A DNA stretch of 46,609 nt from Serratia sp. M24T3 (GCF_000257645.1 NZ_AJHJ01000039.1:1-46609), one strand, 5' to 3'. Counted from the first letter of the stretch, positions 17,319 through 27,020 are shown. Notes: a model not told the origin generated them from the letters alone. Program-made: numbers and translations.

Positions 17319-18206
17319 CTAGCGGTTTAACGGGTTTTGGGCGAAGTATTCCACCAGATAGTCGATAAATGCCCGCAGTTTGGGGGTGACGTGCTTACTC
17401 ACCGGCCATAGCGCCCAATAGCCGTTCTCGGCCGCTGGCTGATCGGCAAACACTGGCAGCAGCAAGCCGTCACGCAAATAGGCTCGAACCTGATATTCCG
17501 GCAGACAGGCAATGCCAAGCCCCTTGAGCGTGGCGTCGATTATCACCCGATTGGTATTGCAAACCATGGCGGCGGGAAGCTCGGAAGCGTCAATGGAGCC
17601 GGTCCACTGTTCAATGCGGCCGGTGCTCGGATACTTGTGCAACAGGCAGGCGTGTTGCAATAAATCCAACGGCTGCTGAGGCATGCCTCGTTGCGCAATG
17701 TAGGCCGGAGCGGCAACAATGGCTCGCTGATACCCACCGAGATAGCGCGACTTCAGCCGTGAATCGACCGGCGTGCCAGTGCGGATCACGGCATCAAAGC
17801 CTTCCTCGATAATATCGACCATGCGATCGGTCATATCGATATCAAGCTGAATTTCCGGGTAGCGTTGCATAAACCCGCTGATCAGTGGCAGAACAATGAC
17901 GTCGACAAATGGCAGGCTGATTTTTAATTGCCCCTGCGGCGCGCGATGACTTTCCATCAGTTCAAGCTCGGCGTTTTGCACCTCGTCCAGAATACGGCGG
18001 CAGCGCTCAAGATACTGCGACCCTTCGTGGGTCAAAGTAATGCTGCGGGTGCTGCGGTAAAACAGCTGTACCGATAAACGCGTCTCAAGCCGGGCGATAC
18101 TTTTCCCTATCGCCGATGAAGAAACGCCTAACTGTTTCGCCGTTTCTGAAAAGCTGCGCGTTTCTGCCACTTGCACAAATATCTCGATGCCGCTCAGCTT
18201 GCTCAT
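17319..18206 (-). CDS. LysR-family transcriptional regulator
   Basis: This is a 295-residue regulator with an N-terminal winged helix-turn-helix (FVQVAETRSFSETAKQLGVS, about residues 9-28) and a LysR effector-binding domain. The sequence, with the LSIQLF-like RLSVQLFYRSTRSITLT segment, is of the subgroup that often controls an adjacent gene. It is divergent from the MFS transporter gene, with a 135-base shared promoter region, and probably regulates it. The effector is unknown. The pair has no counterpart at the corresponding E. coli positions I know. Confidence 0.9.
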   Translation of the reverse strand: MSKLSGIEIFVQVAETRSFSETAKQLGVSSSAIGKSIARLETRLSVQLFYRSTRSITLTHEGSQYLERCRRILDEVQNAELELMESHRAPQGQLKISLPFVDVIVLPLISGFMQRYPEIQLDIDMTDRMVDIIEEGFDAVIRTGTPVDSRLKSRYLGGYQRAIVAAPAYIAQRGMPQQPLDLLQHACLLHKYPSTGRIEQWTGSIDASELPAAMVCNTNRVIIDATLKGLGIACLPEYQVRAYLRDGLLLPVFADQPAAENGYWALWPVSKHVTPKLRAFIDYLVEYFAQNPLNR

Positions 18207-18226
18207 TATAGATCCTGCTCATTTAA

Positions 18227-18238
18227 GACATTTATGTC
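18227..18238. promoter_or_regulatory. Candidate LysR operator between divergent genes
   Basis: GACAT-TT-ATGTC is a 12-base perfect palindrome, 20 bases upstream of the LysR start and about 100 bases upstream of the transporter start. It is in the right place for an autoregulatory site. It lacks the usual T-N11-A length, so this remains a weak prediction. Confidence 0.35.
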
Positions 18239-18341
18239 CGATATGATAAGAATTTTAGCCTATTTTTCTTCTATGTTTTTGTCTTTATCCTGTACCGCAC
18301 TCTGAAAGGTGTTTTTAGCCGCTTTATAACAGGAAAAAATC

Positions 18342-19568
18342 ATGTCGCAGTCATTACCGGCCGAAAGCCCTATAAACTCAGCAAAACTTGGCGTTCCAGG
18401 CTATTCCCCTGCACGACTGCTGAAATCCGCGTGGTTGGTCGTCGCCGTATTTATGCTTTCCAATGCACCAACGCCGCTTTATATCCACTGGAAGCAGCAA
18501 TTTGGCTTTTCATCCGGTACTTTAACGCTGATTTTTGCCTGCTACATTTTGGCGCTGGTTTTCACGCTGCTGGTTGCCGGCCAGCTGGCGGACAGGTTGG
18601 GGCGTAAAAAAGTCATTATTCCCGGCCTGATTGCCTCGGTATTGGCCTGTTTGTGTTTTATCGGCGCACAGTCGATTTATGCACTGTTGGCAGCACGTTT
18701 TCTGACCGGGATTGCAGTGGGCGTTACCGTGACCGCCAGTATGGCCGCGGTTGTCGATGCTGGTGGTGAAAGCCGTAAACGTCAGGCCGCGCTGGTAGCA
18801 TCGATTGCAATGGTTGGCGGAGCAGGGCTGGGACCAGTGATGAGCGGGGCGATTGTGCGCTTTTTGCCGCACCCGGTATTCACCGTTTTTGCCGTTGAGC
18901 TGCTGGTGCAACTGAGCGCAATTATTATTGCTTTACGCCTGCCGCCGGTGCAGCGAATCGGCGTGTCGGCATCGCGCCCGCTGCGCCTTCCTTCTATCCC
19001 GAAGAAGAATATTTTTCATCTGCTGATGGGGTGCCTGTTTTTCGCGCCGGGTCTAACCGCAACTTCGCTGATGCTTTCGCTAGGACCGGTGCTACTGAGC
19101 CATTATTCGAATGCCGGTAGCCCGGTAATTGCCGGGATCATGGCCTGCGTGATGTTTACGGTCGCGGTGGGAACACAAATTTTGTGTCGTAAACTACCCA
19201 TCAGCAAGGTGTTTTACATTAGCGGTACGGCGCTGATTGTGGCGATGCTGAGTATTATTGCCACGCTGCACGGCGGGGGCGTAAAAATGATTTTCATCGC
19301 CGCACTTGCCTCGGGTGCCGCACAGGGGCTGGGGCAATTGGGCGGACTGACGCTGTTGTCGATGAATATCGCCGCCGATCGTCGTGCCGAAGGCAACGCG
19401 CTGCTCAATATCGGCGCCTATATTCCGGCAGGATTACTCCCCGTTGCAACCGGCTATCTGATGGATATTACTGGCATGACCCTGAGCTTCACCCTGCTTG
19501 CCTCAACGCTTGTTACCGTGGCGGTTATAGGGCTGACGATAGCGACACGCCAACGTAATCTGGGTTAA
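18342..19568 (+). CDS. MFS transporter (probable drug/metabolite exporter)
   Basis: This is a 408-residue major facilitator with about 12 membrane segments. The loop 2-3 motif is clear (GQLADRLGRKKVI, near residues 80-92), and a proline/glycine-rich segment in helix 5 (VGGAGLGPVMSGAIV) resembles antiporter motif C. This suggests proton-coupled export. The substrate cannot be read. It is divergent from the LysR gene and convergent with metR, with only 3 bases between the stop codons of the latter pair. Confidence 0.88.
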   Translation: MSQSLPAESPINSAKLGVPGYSPARLLKSAWLVVAVFMLSNAPTPLYIHWKQQFGFSSGTLTLIFACYILALVFTLLVAGQLADRLGRKKVIIPGLIASVLACLCFIGAQSIYALLAARFLTGIAVGVTVTASMAAVVDAGGESRKRQAALVASIAMVGGAGLGPVMSGAIVRFLPHPVFTVFAVELLVQLSAIIIALRLPPVQRIGVSASRPLRLPSIPKKNIFHLLMGCLFFAPGLTATSLMLSLGPVLLSHYSNAGSPVIAGIMACVMFTVAVGTQILCRKLPISKVFYISGTALIVAMLSIIATLHGGGVKMIFIAALASGAAQGLGQLGGLTLLSMNIAADRRAEGNALLNIGAYIPAGLLPVATGYLMDITGMTLSFTLLASTLVTVAVIGLTIATRQRNLG

Positions 19569-19571
19569 TCA

Positions 19572-20525
19572 TCAAGCTTCTGGCGGTTCTGAAATCGCCC
19601 TTGGAGCAGAAGAAATTCCAGGGCGCGAGGCGTCTCGTACAAACGGCAAATGATTGCAGGCGTGCTGGCGCGCCGATCGGATAAATGCCTCTGTCACTGC
19701 CTGTCGCTGCTCTCCATCGCGAACGGCAGCGTACAGGCGGCTCCACAGGCCGTCACCCAAAGTTTTAGTCACTACCAGGCCCTGTTTCTCAAAACTCTCC
19801 ACTACCCAGTGCGGCAGCGCGGCAATACCCATGTGTGCCGACACCATCTGGATCAGCAGCAAGGTATTATCAACGCTTTTCAGCGCCGGACTGACACCTG
19901 CCGGCTGCAGGAAATGTCGCCAGATATCGAGACGTTGGCGCTGAACCGGGTAAATCAGCAGAATTTCGCTGCTCAAATCTTCCGGAGTGATCACGTCTTT
20001 GCTGGCCAATGGATGATCCGGTGCCAGCACCAGTCGAACTTCAAAATCAAACATTGGCGAATAGTGCAGGCCGCTGCGAGGAAGAATGTCGGAAGTTAAA
20101 ACGATATCCAGCTCGCCCTGTTGCAAGGCCGGCTGCGGGTCAAAAGTCACACCTGATTTAAAGTCCATCAACACCTGTGGCCAAGTCTGATGAAAAGCAT
20201 CCAGCGCGGGCGTTAGCCACTGAATACAGCTGTGGCATTCAATCGCGATGCGTAGCGAAGCCTGATGTGGTTCATGACAGGCCTGCAATGCCTGCTGAAT
20301 TTGTGGCAATACCTGCTCCGCCAATTGCAGCATGATCTCCCCCTGCGGTGTAAAGCGCAGCGGCTGACTTTTACGCACGAACAGTCTGAAACCGAGACGC
20401 TGCTCCAGGTCGCTGAATTGGTGCGACAGGGCTGATTGGGTCTGGTGTAACTGTGCCGCTGCGGCGGCAAGAGAGCCGGTATTTCGCAGAGCTTGCAGCG
20501 TCCGCAGGTGTTTCAGTTCGATCAT
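19572..20525 (-). CDS. metR: LysR-family activator of methionine genes MetR
   Basis: MetR activates metE and other methionine genes with homocysteine as co-effector. The 317-residue protein (317 in E. coli) begins [20 protein letters not shown], with the helix-turn-helix at about residues 18-40 ([20 protein letters not shown]), and carries the LysR effector domain. It is divergent from metE, as in other Enterobacterales. The shared 104-base region should hold MetR and MetJ sites. Confidence 0.96.
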   Translation of the reverse strand: MIELKHLRTLQALRNTGSLAAAAAQLHQTQSALSHQFSDLEQRLGFRLFVRKSQPLRFTPQGEIMLQLAEQVLPQIQQALQACHEPHQASLRIAIECHSCIQWLTPALDAFHQTWPQVLMDFKSGVTFDPQPALQQGELDIVLTSDILPRSGLHYSPMFDFEVRLVLAPDHPLASKDVITPEDLSSEILLIYPVQRQRLDIWRHFLQPAGVSPALKSVDNTLLLIQMVSAHMGIAALPHWVVESFEKQGLVVTKTLGDGLWSRLYAAVRDGEQRQAVTEAFIRSARQHACNHLPFVRDASRPGISSAPRAISEPPEA

Positions 20526-20589
20526 GAGAGTCCTTCACTGTCACTGTGAATAATTTGCGCTTGTGGAATATACAGTACCTGCGGATTAT

Positions 20590-20613
20590 GGATGTGTAAA
20601 CATCTGGATGGCC
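20590..20613. promoter_or_regulatory. Candidate MetJ operator (tandem met boxes)
   Basis: Three adjacent 8-mers, GGATGTGT, AAACATCT and GGATGGCC, match the AGACGTCT met-box consensus at about 5, 6 and 4 of 8 positions, in the tandem phase MetJ uses. They lie 17-40 bases upstream of the metE start, covering the likely promoter. A dyad TTCAC-N7-GTGAA (20534-20550) is also present near the metR start. It does not have the TGAA-N5-TTCA orientation expected for MetR. Confidence 0.45.
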
Positions 20614-20629
20614 AAATGGGAATTTAAAG

Positions 20630-22906
20630 ATGACGATACTGAATCACACTCTGGGTTTTCCACGCGTTGGTTTGCGTCGTGAACTGAAAAAAGCTCAAGA
20701 AAGCTACTGGGCTGGCAACATCACTCAAGAAGAATTATTGGCGACGGGCCGCGAACTGCGCGCCCGCCATTGGCAACAACAACAGCAGGCTGGCGTGGAT
20801 TTAGTGCCCGTTGGCGATTTCGCCTGGTACGATCACGTTTTGACTACCAGCCTGTTGCTGGGCAATGTTCCAGAGCGTCACCAAGGCGCTGACGGTTCCG
20901 TCGATATCGACACCTTATTCCGCCTGGGTCGTGGCCGAGCACCGACGGGCAAACCTGCCGCCGCTGCCGAAATGACCAAATGGTTCAACACTAACTATCA
21001 CTACATGGTGCCTGAATTCGTGAAGGGTCAGCAGTTCAAACTGACCTGGACTCAGTTGCTGGAGGAAGTTGACGAAGCGTTGGCGCTAGGCCACAAGATT
21101 AAACCTGTGCTGCTCGGCCCGTTGACTTACCTGTGGCTAGGCAAAGTAAAGGGCGAGCAGTTTGACCGCCTGTCACTGATCAACGATATTCTCCCGGTTT
21201 ATCAGCAAGTTCTGGCTGAGCTGGCAGAGCGTGGCATTGAGTGGGTACAAATCGACGAGCCTGCACTGGTGCTGGAATTGCCACAGGAATGGCTGGATGC
21301 CTACAAACCGGCTTATACCGCGCTGCAAAGTAAAACCAGGCTGCTGCTGACTACCTATTTCGACAGCATCGGCCACAATCTGGAAACTATCCGTCATCTG
21401 CCGGTACAAGGTTTGCACATTGACGCCGTGGCGGGTCGCGATGATCTGACGGCGGTGGCCAACGCGCTGCCAAAAGACTGGCTGCTGTCGCTGGGCGTGA
21501 TTAATGGCCGTAATGTCTGGCGTGCCGACTTAAGCACCTGGTTTGATCGCCTTAAACCTCTGGTTGCCGGTCGCAGTATTTGGCTCGGTAGCTCCTGTTC
21601 ACTGCTGCACAGCCCAATCGATCTTAGCGTCGAAACGCGTCTGGATTCAGAAGTGAAAAGCTGGTTTGCCTTTGCCGTGCAAAAATGTGCCGAGCTGGCG
21701 TTGCTGGCTGATGCACTGAACAATCCGAGTGCTGAAGCGCAGAGAAAACTGGCTGAATACAGCGCCCCAATTCGTGCTCGTAAAGAATCTACCCGTGTAA
21801 ACAACGCCGCTGTCGGCAAGCGTCTGGCGGCAATCAATGCCAGGGATATCGAGCGTCCAAGCGCCTATCCAAACCGTGCCAAGTCTCAGCGCACGCGTTT
21901 TAATCTGCCCGCCTGGCCGACCACGACGATTGGTTCATTCCCGCAAACCACCGAAATTCGAGGCCTGCGCCTGGACTTCAAACAGGGTCGGCTGGACAGT
22001 AAAAATTACCGCACCGGCATCAGCGAGCACATCAAGCAGGCAATCAATGAGCAGGAACGGCTAGGGCTGGACGTGCTGGTACACGGGGAAGCCGAGCGTA
22101 ACGACATGGTCGAATACTTCGGCGAGCATCTGGACGGTTTTATATTTACTCAAAACGGCTGGGTGCAGAGCTACGGCTCTCGCTGCGTTAAACCGCCGGT
22201 AATCATCGGTGACGTGAGCCGTCCTGAAGCCATTACTGTTGAGTGGGCCAAGTACGCGCAGTCTCTGACCGAAAAACCGGTTAAAGGCATGCTGACCGGT
22301 CCAGTGACCATTCTTTGCTGGTCATTCCCGCGTGAAGACGTGAGCCGTGAAATCATTGCCAGGCAGATTGCTCTGGCACTGCGTGACGAAGTTGAAGACT
22401 TGGAAAAAGCCGGTATCGGCATTATTCAAATCGATGAACCAGCGCTACGCGAAGGCTTGCCTCTGCGTCAGTCCGAATGGCAGGCTTATCTGCGCTGGGC
22501 AGTTGACGCCTTCAAACTGAATGCCGCGATTGCTCGTGACGAAACACAGATCCACACTCATATGTGTTACTGCGAGTTCAATGACATCATGGATTCTATC
22601 GCCGCGCTGGATGCAGACGTGATAACCATCGAGACTTCTCGTTCAGATATGGACTTGCTGGAATCGTTCAGGCACTTCGACTATCCGAATGAAATCGGTC
22701 CGGGTGTTTACGATATTCACTCGCCGAATGTGCCCAGCGTGGAGTGGATTGTGGACCTGTTGCGTAAAGCTGCAGACCGCATCCCGGCTGAGCGCCTGTG
22801 GGTAAATCCAGACTGTGGGCTGAAAACTCGCGGCTGGACGGAAACACGCGAATCGCTGGAGAACATGGTGAAAGCCGCTCGGCGCCTACGCGCTGAAAAC
22901 GTCTAA
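20630..22906 (+). CDS. metE: Cobalamin-independent methionine synthase MetE
   Basis: MetE transfers a methyl group from 5-methyltetrahydropteroyltriglutamate to homocysteine. The 758 residues (753 in E. coli) hold the two family barrels. The N-terminal one begins [20 protein letters not shown]. The C-terminal one has the zinc/homocysteine site: HMCYCEFND with the His/Cys ligands, the Glu-containing [16 protein letters not shown], and the late [11 protein letters not shown] Cys. No cobalamin riboswitch is visible upstream. Confidence 0.97.
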   Translation: MTILNHTLGFPRVGLRRELKKAQESYWAGNITQEELLATGRELRARHWQQQQQAGVDLVPVGDFAWYDHVLTTSLLLGNVPERHQGADGSVDIDTLFRLGRGRAPTGKPAAAAEMTKWFNTNYHYMVPEFVKGQQFKLTWTQLLEEVDEALALGHKIKPVLLGPLTYLWLGKVKGEQFDRLSLINDILPVYQQVLAELAERGIEWVQIDEPALVLELPQEWLDAYKPAYTALQSKTRLLLTTYFDSIGHNLETIRHLPVQGLHIDAVAGRDDLTAVANALPKDWLLSLGVINGRNVWRADLSTWFDRLKPLVAGRSIWLGSSCSLLHSPIDLSVETRLDSEVKSWFAFAVQKCAELALLADALNNPSAEAQRKLAEYSAPIRARKESTRVNNAAVGKRLAAINARDIERPSAYPNRAKSQRTRFNLPAWPTTTIGSFPQTTEIRGLRLDFKQGRLDSKNYRTGISEHIKQAINEQERLGLDVLVHGEAERNDMVEYFGEHLDGFIFTQNGWVQSYGSRCVKPPVIIGDVSRPEAITVEWAKYAQSLTEKPVKGMLTGPVTILCWSFPREDVSREIIARQIALALRDEVEDLEKAGIGIIQIDEPALREGLPLRQSEWQAYLRWAVDAFKLNAAIARDETQIHTHMCYCEFNDIMDSIAALDADVITIETSRSDMDLLESFRHFDYPNEIGPGVYDIHSPNVPSVEWIVDLLRKAADRIPAERLWVNPDCGLKTRGWTETRESLENMVKAARRLRAENV

Positions 22907-22935
22907 GAGTTAATGTGTGATGTTGTGATGTCATT

Positions 22936-22957
22936 GGGCGCTTCGGTGCCCTTTTTT
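22936..22957 (+). terminator. metE terminator
   Basis: GGGCGC-TTCG-GTGCCC followed by TTTTTT forms a compact 6-bp stem (one G-T) with a UUCG tetraloop, about 30 bases after the metE stop. Confidence 0.93.
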
Positions 22958-23152
22958 ACGTCTGATTGCCCGCCATTATTATTTTGTAACTTCTTTGATG
23001 CTGCTCTGTAGCCCCCGACACCCTTTGTCTGCCCCCAATCGTTACGCGCTAATTTGGCCGATTTGAGCCGAAATAGCAGATTTTTTACTAGGCTGAAAGG
23101 AGTAAGCCCTTTAGACAATAGTTGATTAATGATTCAACGTAAGGAGACAAAG

Positions 23153-23917
23153 ATGAGCCGATTTAAAGATAAAGTGGTCGTCGTCACTGGCGCAGGTTCT
23201 GGTATGGGAGCTGCAACCGCGCAACGCTTCTCGGCTGAAGGAGCCATTGTTGTGCTGGTCGGACGCACTGAAGTCAAGTTGGCCAAGGTGGCTAACACGC
23301 TGGAAAATACCCACTATTATATCCACGTCGCCGATATCTCAAATCCGCAGGATGTTGAAAAACTTGCCAAAGTGGTGCTGGACAAGTTTGGCCGCGTTGA
23401 CGTGCTGGTAAACAATGCCGGTGTGGTGGTGCAGGGTAAAGTCAATGAAGCCAGCATTGATGACTGGAAGAAAATTCTCGATATTGATGTCAGTGGCGTG
23501 TTCTACGCGACGCGCTTCTTTATCGATGCCTTGAAAAAGAGCAAAGGTAATATTGTTAATGTTTCATCGGTTTCAGGTCTGGGCGGTGACTGGGGCATGA
23601 GCTTCTATAATGCCGCCAAAGGAGCCGTGACTAATTTTACCCGCTCTCTGGCAATGGACCACGGTGCAGACGGTGTGCGTGTCAACGCTGTCTGTCCGAG
23701 TCTCACGCTGACCGACATGGCCGGTGACATCAAAGACAACAAGGCGTTACTGGCGAAATTCGCTGAACGAATCCCGCTAGGTCGTGGTGCCGAGCCTGAA
23801 GAGATTGCCTCGGTGATTGCCTTCCTTGCCAGCGATGACGCCCGCTTTGTTACCGGCGTTAATCTGCCGGTTGATGGAGGCTTAAGTGCCTCGAACGGGC
23901 AGCCTAATCAGTCTTAA
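23153..23917 (+). CDS. Short-chain dehydrogenase/reductase
   Basis: This is a 254-residue classical SDR. The NAD(P) site TGAGSGMGAATAQRF (about 14-28), NNAG (about 86), the catalytic Ser in VSSVSG, the YNAAK Tyr/Lys pair (about 156-160) and the C-terminal FVTGVNLPVDGG are all intact. The protein is most like FabG/glucose-1-dehydrogenase-type enzymes; the substrate is unknown. The ATG at 23153, behind AAGGAG, is chosen over one eight codons upstream that precedes this ribosome site. It sits between metE and dlhH, which are adjacent in E. coli, so it is an addition at this locus. Confidence 0.88.
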   Translation: MSRFKDKVVVVTGAGSGMGAATAQRFSAEGAIVVLVGRTEVKLAKVANTLENTHYYIHVADISNPQDVEKLAKVVLDKFGRVDVLVNNAGVVVQGKVNEASIDDWKKILDIDVSGVFYATRFFIDALKKSKGNIVNVSSVSGLGGDWGMSFYNAAKGAVTNFTRSLAMDHGADGVRVNAVCPSLTLTDMAGDIKDNKALLAKFAERIPLGRGAEPEEIASVIAFLASDDARFVTGVNLPVDGGLSASNGQPNQS

Positions 23918-23958
23918 CTATTTATTTTTAACTTATTGTTCATGTTGCATGAGCATTA

Positions 23959-23992
23959 AAAAAGCCTCGGGGTAAATGCCTCGGGGCTTTTT
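23959..23992. terminator. Bidirectional terminator between the SDR gene and dlhH
   Basis: GCCTCGGGG (23964-23972), loop TAAATG, and CCTCGGGGC (23979-23987) pair over 9 positions with two wobbles. AAAAA precedes and TTTTT follows. It lies between convergent genes. Confidence 0.9.
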
Positions 23993-24033
23993 GATTCCAT
24001 TAATGGAAAATTCTATTAATGCGCTCGAAAGAT

Positions 24034-24861
24034 TTACTTCACGCCATATTTGGCAAACCACGCCAGCATGCGCTGCCAGCCATCGGCCGCGGCTTCCGCG
24101 TTATAGCTTGGGCGATAATCGGCATTAAATGCATGCCCGGCTTCAGGGTAAACCACGATCTCGGCATTGGCATTGGCGGCACGTATCGCCTGACGCATAC
24201 TTTCCACCGTATCCTGAGCAATACCTGTGTCCTGACCGCCGTACAGTCCTAATACCGGAGCCGTTAAGTCAACCGCTTCATCGACAGGATGAGTTGGCGT
24301 GCTTAGCGTTTTATTGCCCACCAACTTGCCGTACCACGCAACGCCAGCCTTGAGTTGCGGGCTATGAGCAGCATAAAGCCAGGTGATACGACCTCCCCAG
24401 CAGAAACCAGTGATCGCCAATTTGCTGGCGTCACCACCGTGCTGAGCGGCCCAGTGTGCGGCATGGTCCAGATCCGCCAGCACCTGTTGGTCAGGAACTT
24501 TGCTAACCAGTTTCTCCAGCAGCTCACCGACCTCGGTGTAGTCGGCAGGATCGCCCTGACGGAAATACAGCTCAGGCGCGATCGCCAGGTAGCCTTCTTT
24601 AGCCAGTCGGCGGCAGAGATCGCGGATGTGCTCATGTACGCCAAAGATCTCCTGAACCACCAGCACAATCGGCAGTTTGCCAGTGTGTTCGGCCGGTCTT
24701 GCCAGATAGGCAGGCAGATTTTCTCCCTGCGATGGGATGGTAGTTTCGCCCGCGTGCAGGCCTTCAGTATCGGTGTGGATAGTGGTAGCGGATACAGGCG
24801 TAACGGCAGGGGAGAAACTGTCAGGTGCTTGTTTTAATTGTATTAAATCATCAGTCTTCAT
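24034..24861 (-). CDS. dlhH: Dienelactone hydrolase family protein
   Basis: This is a 275-residue alpha/beta hydrolase closely similar to E. coli DlhH (YsgA). The nucleophile is Cys, in ITGFCWGGRITW. The acid is in LGLYGGQDTGIA, and the His is in PEAGHAFNADYRPSY. The family hydrolyses dienelactones in aromatic degraders, but the role in enterics is unproven. The ATG at 24861 has GGAG seven bases upstream. The ATG four codons earlier overlaps that ribosome site. It lies next to udp, as in E. coli. Confidence 0.92.
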   Translation of the reverse strand: MKTDDLIQLKQAPDSFSPAVTPVSATTIHTDTEGLHAGETTIPSQGENLPAYLARPAEHTGKLPIVLVVQEIFGVHEHIRDLCRRLAKEGYLAIAPELYFRQGDPADYTEVGELLEKLVSKVPDQQVLADLDHAAHWAAQHGGDASKLAITGFCWGGRITWLYAAHSPQLKAGVAWYGKLVGNKTLSTPTHPVDEAVDLTAPVLGLYGGQDTGIAQDTVESMRQAIRAANANAEIVVYPEAGHAFNADYRPSYNAEAAADGWQRMLAWFAKYGVK

Positions 24862-25091
24862 TGCAGTCTCCATACAAGGGTAAATACTTTTCTTTTAAAA
24901 CGATGAATCGGATTTTCGAAATAAAGACTCAGTTTCTAAACTATAAGCCATAAAATGATCACATCAACAACCATAGCCTGTCATCTGCCTGCACCTTATG
25001 TAAAAAATGCTTAGGCGCGCGAAATTTGACCGGTTAGGCATTAAGACCGCAGGGATTAATCATGATAGATCGGCTTAATTGCTCAAAATTT

Positions 25092-25186
25092 TGTGATTTC
25101 TATCACATTTAAAATGTAATCGATGGTAATTGTAGTGTCGCTTAGCGATTCGCATCACAAAATTAAGCTGCAATGAGCGATAAAGT
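25092..25186 (+). promoter_or_regulatory. udp promoter with two CRP sites
   Basis: TGTGATTTCTATCACA (25092-25107) is a perfect TGTGA-N6-TCACA site. A second, weaker one is AGCGATTCGCATCACA (25144-25159). Their centres are 52 bp apart, the same spacing as the -93.5/-41.5 pair known for E. coli udp. A -10 TAAAGT at 25181-25186 then puts the transcription start near 25193. CytR would be expected to bind between them, but I see no clear operator there. The remaining part of the 370-base dlhH-udp gap (24862-25090) shows nothing I can name. Confidence 0.85.
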
Positions 25187-25237
25187 AAGGAGATATTATG
25201 CTCGTTATAAATGACCGAATTAAAAAGGAGTTCAATT

Positions 25238-25999
25238 ATGTCTCAGTCTGAAGTTTTCCATCTTGGCCTGACCAAAAGCAGCTTGCAGGGCGCCACTCTG
25301 GCCATCGTACCAGGGGATCCCGAGCGCGTAGAAAAAATCGCCAGACTGATGGAGAACCCGGTACGCCTGGCTTCACACCGCGAGTTTACCTCTTGGCGCG
25401 CAGAGCTTGATGGCAAATCGGTCATTGTCTGTTCTACCGGCATCGGTGGACCTTCAACTTCAATCGCCGTGGAGGAGTTGGCTCAGCTTGGCATCCGCAC
25501 TTTCTTGCGCATCGGGACCACTGGCGCAATTCAGCCGCATATTAATGTCGGCGACGTACTGGTAACGACTGCAGCAGTCCGCCTTGATGGTGCGAGCCTG
25601 CATTTTGCACCGATGGAATTTCCGGCCGTGGCAGATTTCGCCTGCACAACCGCGCTGGTTGAGGCCTCGAAGGCGGTCGGCGCAAATATTCATATCGGCG
25701 TGACGGCTTCCTCTGACACTTTCTACCCTGGCCAGGAGCGTTACGATACCTACTCAGGCCGCGTGGTTCGTCGTTTCAAAGAATCGATGCAAGAGTGGCA
25801 GGAGATGGGAGTCATGAACTATGAAATGGAATCGGCGACCCTGCTGACCATGTGTGCGAGCCAAGGTCTGCGTGCTGGTATGGTGGCGGGCGTAATCGTC
25901 AATCGTACTCAGCAAGAGATCCCAAACGCCGAAACCATGAAGCAGACAGAAAGTCATGCGGTGAAAATTGTAGTTGAGGCTGCGCGCCGCCTGATTTAA
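25238..25999 (+). CDS. udp: Uridine phosphorylase Udp
   Basis: Udp reversibly cleaves uridine with phosphate to uracil and ribose-1-phosphate in nucleoside salvage. The 253 residues (253 in E. coli) show [10 protein letters not shown] (phosphate site), [19 protein letters not shown] and the [10 protein letters not shown] ribose-binding segment. The ATG at 25238 follows AAGGAG and gives the conserved [13 protein letters not shown]. Confidence 0.97.
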   Translation: MSQSEVFHLGLTKSSLQGATLAIVPGDPERVEKIARLMENPVRLASHREFTSWRAELDGKSVIVCSTGIGGPSTSIAVEELAQLGIRTFLRIGTTGAIQPHINVGDVLVTTAAVRLDGASLHFAPMEFPAVADFACTTALVEASKAVGANIHIGVTASSDTFYPGQERYDTYSGRVVRRFKESMQEWQEMGVMNYEMESATLLTMCASQGLRAGMVAGVIVNRTQQEIPNAETMKQTESHAVKIVVEAARRLI

Positions 26000-26033
26000 T
26001 CCTGATAATAACCTGATTTTTTCCTGATAATGC
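25990..26033. repeat. Four 11-bp CCTGAT repeats over the udp stop codon
   Basis: CCTGATTTAAT, CCTGATAATAA, CCTGATTTTTT and CCTGATAATGC follow one another without gaps at 25990, 26001, 26012 and 26023. The first contains the udp stop codon. The strict 11-bp phase would place CCTGAT on one helix face. No function is assigned. Confidence 0.7.
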
Positions 26034-26065
26034 GGCGTAACAGGCGTTAACCGTGTATCTGATAA

Positions 26066-26093
26066 GGGCTGCCAATGGGTGGCCCATTTTTTT
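26066..26093 (+). terminator. udp terminator
   Basis: GGGCTGCC-AATG-GGTGGCCC (8 pairs, two wobbles) is followed by A and seven T bases. It separates udp from the phosphatase gene. Confidence 0.88.
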
Positions 26094-26152
26094 ATCTTTT
26101 TCGGGCTATCTGGTATGGTCTTAGCACTGACCTTTGAATAATAAGAGACTCT

Positions 26153-26935
26153 ATGACGGCAACTATTTTCCTGCACCCCTCGCTAACGCTTCTGGAAGGC
26201 GGCGTTAATTTTCGCGATCTTGGCGGTAATACCGTAGCTGATGGCCGACGCATCAAACGCGGTTGGCTTTACCGTTCAGGCGCGCTGGATAACCTGACCC
26301 AGCAGGATCAGCAGTTTCTGAGCAACATTCCGGTCAAATACATTCTCGACTATCGCGATGCCGATGAAGTCGCAGCCAAGCCCGATATTCTATGGGCCGG
26401 CTGCGAGTATCATCACGCGCCGGCGAATCCGCTGAGCCACGTGGTAAACGCTAATCTTGAAAGGCTGACGGCAGAAACTATCGCTGAATTTGATCCGCAG
26501 GAATTTATGCAGGAGCTTTATCGTCGTTTGCCATTTAATAACGATGCCTATAAAAAGCTGGTGGGTCTGTTATTGCAATCCGGAGGCGGTGCGCTGGTCC
26601 AGCATTGTGCGGTAGGCAAGGATCGCACCGGCATCGGATCAATGATCGTATTGCTGGCGCTGGGCGCTGACTGGAACACCATCAAAGAAGATTATTTACT
26701 GACCGAAACCACGCTGGCAACCTTCCGCGAGAACATGCTCGATAAACTCTCGGTAACCCTGCCACCAGAAGCACTGGAAAAGTTCAGCTATGTGCTTTCA
26801 GTCAAGGAACTGTTCATTGATACCGCGATAAACGCTATCACCAATCTCTATGGCAGCACGGATAACTGGTTGGAAAAAGAGTACGGTTTGACTGCCGAAG
26901 TGCGTGAAGAACTGCGAAGTCGTTATCTGGAATAA
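26153..26935 (+). CDS. Tyrosine-protein phosphatase (Y_phosphatase3 family)
   Basis: This is a 260-residue protein of the DSP/PTP superfamily. The catalytic P-loop HCAVGKDRTG (about 154-163) carries the nucleophilic Cys and Arg. The N-terminus has the family NFRDLGGNTVADGRRI motif, and YILDYRDADEV carries the expected general-acid region. Bacterial relatives include phosphatases acting on phosphotyrosine and phosphoinositides; the substrate here is unknown. It lies between udp and a DedA gene, a place with no gene in E. coli, and the two may form a small unit. Confidence 0.88.
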   Translation: MTATIFLHPSLTLLEGGVNFRDLGGNTVADGRRIKRGWLYRSGALDNLTQQDQQFLSNIPVKYILDYRDADEVAAKPDILWAGCEYHHAPANPLSHVVNANLERLTAETIAEFDPQEFMQELYRRLPFNNDAYKKLVGLLLQSGGGALVQHCAVGKDRTGIGSMIVLLALGADWNTIKEDYLLTETTLATFRENMLDKLSVTLPPEALEKFSYVLSVKELFIDTAINAITNLYGSTDNWLEKEYGLTAEVREELRSRYLE

Positions 26936-27020
26936 GCCCTCTGTTAAGGTTTGGTTGAGATAGCCTGCCTTTAAATATTGGAACATAGGTTTTTTTAGAT
27001 TAGTAATAGAGGCGGTCTTT

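Noticed and set aside
20534-20550. TTCAC-N7-GTGAA dyad as a MetR site
   Set aside because: MetR sites are TGAA-N5-TTCA. This dyad has the half-sites in the opposite order, so I did not annotate it as MetR.
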